Shown: one piece after another, positions 14,401 to 22,154 of the stretch
Position numbering within the stretch: position 1 is the stretch's first letter
Layout of the letters: every line of letters begins with the position of its first letter
NCBI RefSeq assembly: GCF_008831285.2
Contig: NC_045148.1
Coordinates: forward strand, 10,830,183-10,894,182
Reading direction: 5' to 3'
Length of the DNA: 64,000 nt
Origin: Nymphaea colorata
Taxonomy: Eukaryota > Streptophyta > Magnoliopsida > Nymphaeales > Nymphaeaceae
Notes under the pieces: generated by a model
What the model was told of the DNA's origin: nothing
The model's database searches: none
The model's input: the letters and a program-made list of their open reading frames with translations, nothing else
Translations under genes and position numbers: made by a program

Positions 14401-17400
14401 TATAAGTTTAGTCTCATCAACACCCCTAGGCTGCTACGCATGCCCAAGTGCATTAACCCTCCCCCTCCCCCCACTCAAAAAAAAAAAAAAAACACACACA
14501 CACACACAGAGCTATGAACTAACACACATGAAAAAACCAAGAATTATGCATACATTTAGTCTCATCAATACCTTTACGCTGCCACCTATGTCACACGGAT
14601 ACGGCAGACTGGGTCGAGTACCGGTGTCGACACGCGGACACGGGGATCCCGACACGGCGATACGGCTGGATACGTTTTGGATCGGGTCTGGGTCAGACCC
14701 GATCCAAACCACTTGTATAACTGATTTTTTAACCCGCGTTTTGTTTTACGCACTAACATCTACCCTCGACGCTCGACCTTCGTTTACCCTCCACGGCTAA
14801 CGCAGCAGGCTGGCAGCACAGTAAGCCAATGGCGGGCGACGGCGAGCTCCGGCGATCGACGGCGACTTCCGGTGGCGTCCGGCGGCAGCCAGCGACAGGC
14901 AGGTAGGTGTTTTGTCGATTATTTTCGATAATAGAAGTTAGGGTTTCAACTTTTATTTGGGGATTTTTTACATTGGGTATTAAAATCTGATTTGGGGATG
15001 TTTTGGTTTGAAGATTGGACGGTTTAGAATCATATTCTTCAATGCTATGTGCGATGTTTTCTTTTTTTTGTTTGATTTTGGGATTTAGGGATTTTGCCGT
15101 TTTGGGTGTATAACCGATTTGGGGATTTTGCCTTAGCTGTTGTTCATGATGCTAGACAATGATGAATACGTGATATCTAGATGACATTAACATATAATTT
15201 ACCATTCGTGAATGTTCCTGTTCACTGTTCACTATTCACTTCAGCCTTCGCTATTGTTCATGTTTCTTTTAGTTTTAGGCTTTAACGAACTGCTTCTGTT
15301 CCTGTTCACTATTCAGTCTGGCAGTACTATCATTTACAATTCTTGGATGTTCCTGTTCACTATTCAGCCTTCGTTCTGCTTCTGAATATCTGAAGTTTTG
15401 TGACTGCAGTGCATGTTTATACTTTGTCATTTGTTGTATTGTTTCATTTCATAAATTTTATGTTCATTATACGTTTTTTCCATTTTTTTATTATGTTTAA
15501 TCTAGTATGGCGAGCAAAGGAAAAACAGTGTCTCAGTCTCAAGACTCTCAACCTACAAGTTGTGGTTCTGGATCAGCTACACCTCAGCCACCATTATGGT
15601 CATACGTGAATCTAATGGGGAAACCTCCTGGAGGCGGTGGAAATGCTTTTTTTAGGTGTAATTTTTGTGAAGGACAGTTCAATGGATCATATACAAGAGT
15701 GAAAGCACATCTATTAAAAATCAGTCAAAAAGGAATTCAACCATGTAAGAAAATCACTAACGAGACTTTGGCTCAGTTGAAGAAAGAACAAAAAGCCTTT
15801 GAGAATAAGAAAAGCACATCATCTGGATCAGAGTTGCAGAGACACGTTTTGCATCTCTAATTGTTATGGTCAAAAGGATAAAAAGGGTGAAAAGTGCATT
15901 GATCAATATGGTGACTGATGATGATTGGAGTTTCTACCGTGCTGATGATGATGACAAAGCTCAAGCAATCAAAGGAATGATTCTTGAAGACAAGTGGTGG
16001 GATCAAATCTTTTATTTTCTTGCATTCACAGAGCCGATCTGGGAGATGTTGAGAGTTCTTGATTGTGATAAATCAACGTTGCACTGTGTGTATGAGATGT
16101 GGGACACTATGATTGAAAAAATCCAAGAGGTTATTTTTAAGCATGAAAAAAAAAGTATTGCACTTGAAGATTCAGCATTTTTTGATCATGTGCATAGAAT
16201 ATTGATTGCAAGATGGGATAAAAGTAGCAATCCTCTTCAATGCATGGCACATACATTAAATCCTAAATATTATGGAAAAAAGTGGCTTACAGGGGGTGTT
16301 GGAAGAACCCCACCACATCTGGATCTAGAATTATCAACAAACAGAGTAGCATGTATTAATAGGATTTTCATTGATGTACATCAAAATCGCCGAGCTAATG
16401 ATGAGTTTGAAAGGTTTTCTACTGGAATTGGAGAAGATGTAGGTGCAACTGTAGACAAAGATAATTATCCATCTTTATCTTGGTGGATTAAACATGGAAC
16501 TGCTTATCCTACTCTTCAATACCTTGCTTTCAGATTGCTAGTTCAACCTGCTACATCTTCATGCAGTGAGAGAAATTGGAGTACATATTCACAAATCCAC
16601 ACTATAAAACGAAATAATCTCACAAGCAAACGTGCAGAAAATCTGGTTTATGTGCATTCTAACCTTCGGCTTCTATCACGGAACAAAGAAGAATATAGGT
16701 AAATTAAGTATATGATTTATTGATTTAGATGTTTCTCTTCTTATTCGCTAACATCATAATAATTACAATTTTTTTGTCTTGTAGGGAAGGAGAAACTAAA
16801 TATTGGGACGTGAATGTTGACGACTTTAACTTAGAACAAGAGAATGAACTTGAAGTTGTTAATTCAAGATTCGAAGAACCTTGTATTCCCTCAACATCTT
16901 CTATTGTGGAAGAAGAGGAGATTGGGGAGAACGATGATTTGGGCATTGATGATGACTAGAATGATGATGAACAATGTTTTGTGATGATTGATGAATAATG
17001 TTTTGTAACTTTCTTTGAGACTTTCTTGCTTATGTCTTAGTAGTTATCACTTTTGAGATTGGTGATGAACAATGTTTTGTTTGAGACTTTCTTTATTATC
17101 ATTTTTAATTTTTTTGAATATAATATTCGCCATATCCGCGTATCCTAAAATTTTGAAAATGTCGTGTCCCCGTACCCGTACCCGTATCCATAGGATACCC
17201 GTATCCGTGTGACATAGGCTGCCACACATGCACAAGTGCATTCATTTTACCCCCCCCCCCCCCAACACACACACACACACACACAGAGCTATGAACTATG
17301 CACAGACATGAAAAAGCCACAGTAGGATGCCAACAGGACTACTGCAAAAGAACGTTTTTGGTTTTCTGCAATTGCTACAAAAAGTAACCATAAATCACCT

Positions 17401-20092
17401 TCATGTTTTTCCCCATATACATCTACGCAAGGTCTCTCTCTTTCCCTCTCTCTAAAAGGACCAGTTAATCACATATAGACATGACAATGAATGTCTCCTC
17501 ATGCTTCCCTTAGGTTGGCTTTAGCATGCAGGTGAAACATCCAGATAGGTTGTATTATAATGTCAAAACACAGGTATGATTACTAGTTTTCCCACATCGC
17601 TATAATGAATTTCCAATTAATGATGCTACAGATGCAGGTGAAATATTCATCCTCTACTATGTTGTCAAAGGCTCGGCTAAGCCCCCAGGCTTACCTGGAC
17701 AGCTAGGCTAGCTGTACCCAAGTGACCTTGCCATTGGAAACGCCTATAACATCACGGTCATCACCTAGGCACTCAATAAATAGGTTTTTTTCATCAACCT
17801 AGTATTTTTTTCCTTATTCTTTATTTTTCTTCCCAAACAGATTTTTTATTCCTCTGCTTCTGGGCAGTTTTTTTTTTATCACTTTCTGTTGTTGCATGAG
17901 ATTTTGCATTAAAAGTATATATGTGCATGCATATGTGTACAGTTGTAGTTACGACTTACAATAACAATCTATATAATGATTATAGTTTGGAATACTTGTA
18001 TATCATTTTAGATTTTCATGTATATAATCTTCTCAATAATTTTTTCTTTTTTGTTAGAATTATAATAGAAAACAGATTTATGACAAGCCATGACAACATG
18101 AAAATTGTGATTATATTCAGAATTTATACTACCTTATCACAGATTAGTAATTTTAGATTCTGCTTTTGGATTTCAATTTTAGAAACTAAAGCTAGAGATT
18201 TAGCAATTGGCATTTAGCAAATAGTAAAATTTTGCATGCATCGTAACATTGAAAAAGCTTGGTATTTACTCATAATTTTTTTTTATGCTAAATAACACTA
18301 ATTGTTCCACTTCGTGAAATTTGTTCTTTCATCCTTTTAATTAAGTTTATGAAATGTTTAATGTGTTTGTGTTATTGTGCACTTACTTGTTTTATAATTT
18401 TATTGTTAGCAGTAGACGGTTACAGATTTTTCAATAAAAAAAACTTCAGTTTTGTTGTTAATTTTAACATTTACTATGCATTCTGTTGATTCCCATCTCT
18501 GAGGGGACCGCTTAATGTGCCTAGTTCTACCTAGCCCCAAATAGGCATTAGGCCCATTAATCACCTAAGTTGTGTTTCATATTTTGACAACACAGTGTGT
18601 ATGCGCATACATTTTGGAGCCAGATGATTATATTGACATAATATGATTGGTATTTTTTAAAAGTAGCCAGAAAGGAAACAATCAGAAATGTTTACCCGCA
18701 ATTTTTAGACATCAGAACAAAAGATCCCTTTTTATATTTTAAGCCAATATTTTCTTTTTTATTTCTTGTTCTAAAATGTCAGTGCCAGCTTATTTTCATG
18801 TTAGGAAAAAAAAAATGAAACAAAGCCTATTGTCTGATAAATATTTTAGTATTGTTTATATTTTAACTCTTAAAGTCCACAGATATTCTGAAGTTCCTAC
18901 ATTTTCCAAAGTACTCTCAAGTGCCAAATAACTCAAGCTTCCACAGATATTCCAAACTTTCTACACTTTGCAAAGTATTCCCAACCAACATGAATACTGT
19001 ACTAAACTTGCCAGCTTATTTTCATGTTAGGAAAAGAAATGAAACAAAACCTACTATCTAATCAATATTTAGTATCGTTTATATTTAACTCTTAAATTAC
19101 ACAGATATTCTGGAATTCCTACATTTTCCAAAGTACTTTCAAGTGCAAGTAACTCTAATTTCACAGATATTCCAAACTTCCTACATTTTGCAATGTATTC
19201 CCAAAACAACATGATAAATGTTCTAAATTGCCTTGGTTCCTTTTTTATTATGCCAAAGTGAACCACCATTCAGACTCATCCTGATTTGCACAGACTTACT
19301 ATTACCTTGTGCATCATGCTTTAAGAAAAAAGGAAAGAAACGGTATTGGAGAACGATGAGCAGAAAATTTTCAGAGGCCAGCCCACTAAGTTATATATAT
19401 ATATAAACACTGAAAAACACAAGGTCTGAACTAGTTGCATTCACCAAAAACTTCAGGAGATGTATTCTGCAGATTTGACGTGAAAAGGAAACGTGGATCC
19501 TTCACCTCCAAAAGAAAACAAGTAATTCAATCACATTTGAGAGTGCCTACATGATACCAATGCAATTTAATGGCTGTAGTTAATATTAGTGCGATATTAG
19601 GTAAACCCCACGTGTGTGCTTGTGTGTGAAAACCAACATTGCTATCATAAAGCCCATGCCAGCCACATGCGACACACAGTCTGTATCTGGCATTCCAATT
19701 AAACGTGAAAACAGAAAAGCCTAAAACACTAGACATCTGAACACATATATATTAATTGGTAGGTCCCACACCACTAGGTCAGAGACAAAAATCAAACTGC
19801 CTAAGTCCAATGATTATGGTGTTTTGTTTTGGCGATCTAACCTTACAGATAAGAATAAGTCTATGGGAAACATATGTTAATTGTTAAGCTAATCATTATT
19901 TAATTTAATTGTATTTTTATAATAAGCAGAATTGAACAGCTCATATAACAATGAAATCTTGACGATCGAGGAATCTTCTTTTTTCATAAAAATAACATAA
20001 ACTAAAGCATCTCAAATTAGTTTTTATTTACATATTAGGATGTTTTTATTTTATTTCAAACATTTTTGTAGCAAAAGATTAAATGGTCAATT

Positions 20093-20185
<93 letters not shown>

Positions 20186-20679
20186 TGGTGGAAATCTTCT
20201 GGCCTCTCACAGCACACTATCAGATGCATTGTATCGGGCGACTGTGATCAGACGGAGATCAAGATGGCCAGCGGATTTCAGCTCCTATATATGGTCTTTT
20301 CTGTTGCTTCCTGTTGAAGCCATTAATAAACATGCATAATGCAAAAACACACACACATGTGTGTGTGCACGCAAGTACAGGAAAGGGAATGAGGTGTCTG
20401 CTTTTCCTTCTTCCATTTATTCTCTAACCAAAAAGGAATGGAAGGGAAATACCTCAACCCCTGCCTTCTCTTATTTCTAAATCGATGGAGAAAGGAGAGC
20501 CTCCTTTTGTGTCAAATAAGGGAAAAGGAAGTCACAACCACTAAGAAATGTGTCGAAGAACCGTCAGTATACTGTCTAGAAATGTTGATTATAAACACTT
20601 TGTGCTTAGAAATGCCCATATAACACAACACATAGGTAAGGATGCAGGTAAAAGATGAATCATGACAATTATTAAAAGT

Positions 20680-20742
<63 letters not shown>

Positions 20743-22063
20743 TAAAAGCATATATGTAACAGATACATTTGCATACATTTGCAGAAAATTTTACTAGATT
20801 AAAAATTAAAAACCTTAGTGCTAGATATGCCAAAGCTATATAACTAAAGATCAAATCTGGTAATAAATGATAGATGTCAATTATGATTTTATTCTATTTG
20901 TAGCCCCAATAAATTACTCCAATTTAGAAGTACCTCAATTACAACCATTGTCACATATATCATGTACGGGTATTATACAGCGAGGGATTTATCGGGCATA
21001 ATACGGCAAAGTTGTATCTCTCGGGAATATCTCAGAAAAATCTTGGAAATTTTTAAAAAAAATTAATAAATCGTGAAAATTATAAAAAAATAATAAAAAA
21101 TATGAAAAAGCAAAAAAAGCGTATAATACACCTTTGTTCACGTTTTTCATTTCCTCGTGTTTTTTAAAAATACGCATCTAATTGCCGTTTTATGTGGCTG
21201 ACTTATCTTTCACGTATTTAACGCGCTTTTTTCAATTAATATGTGTTTTTGTGACAATGGTTACAACTCACCAACAAAGGTATGAAATATGCAGGAGTCC
21301 CCATGGCACATAAGCCAGATCTCCAAACTAAATCAGCAAGTTAAGTTCTACTTTTTAAGTACTTCAATCTTCCTTCTTAACTAAGTTGTCAAAATCAGAA
21401 TCAGGCACAATCATTCGAACGTCAAACCCCTAAAAAGAGAAATGGGACTAATCAGGACTAGTGGGTCCAACTTGGTCCATGCCAATTAACTAAAAATAAA
21501 CAAATACACATAAATATATGAAAATGAATACAGAAACATATACATCCAGATAAAAAGTATACATATATACATTTACAGGTCAGCGATTAGTCAGTTGGCC
21601 AACAACTTGGCTGACTAATTGCTTAATCTAACCAACTAGTAGCTGATATGAAACACATCAGTTGATAACTGACTAGACAAAACTTTGACAACTAAGCTTC
21701 TTAAAGCCCCCCACTTCCCAAAGCCACTTAGATTGCATCATAGAGGTACGCTCCAGAAATTGTGGCTCACATCTTACCCAAAGTTTCTAGAGATCACATC
21801 TTGCCCAAATAGGGTTTACCTTTCCAAAGAGAAAAGGAGGAGGTTATAAATCTTTTCAGTGAAAGAACACACAATTCCTACATCTAAAAGACGAAGACAT
21901 TGTGTTGCTCTCTCACTGTAATTGAGTCAAGATGAGCATCTTAACTGTTCTTGTTGTTAGACCACGTTTCAAGATCAGAAGCCTCACATGGTCCCGTGGA
22001 CATTCCTTTTATTAGTCACGGGCTATCACATGGTAAAGGTGCAGACAAAATTTAAAATCACGG

Positions 22064-22154
<91 letters not shown>

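Larger units (their letters stand above)
14397..17330. repeat. Tandem duplication, second copy split by a hAT element
   Basis: Copy A occupies about 14393-14541. In order it contains TTTAGTCTCATCAA, GCTGCTACGCATG, CAAGTGCATT, a C-rich run, an (AC)n run and GAGCTATGAACT. Copy B begins at about 14542 with the same order (TTTAGTCTCATCAA, GCTGCCAC). The hAT element at 14586-17217 breaks it. It resumes at 17218 (GCTGCCACACATG, CAAGTGCATT, C run, AC run, GAGCTATGAACT) and ends near 17330. The duplication therefore predates the insertion. Confidence 0.85.

Noticed and set aside
20040-20339. Open frame containing a long Ile-Tyr repeat.
   Set aside because: It is only the translation of an AT microsatellite.
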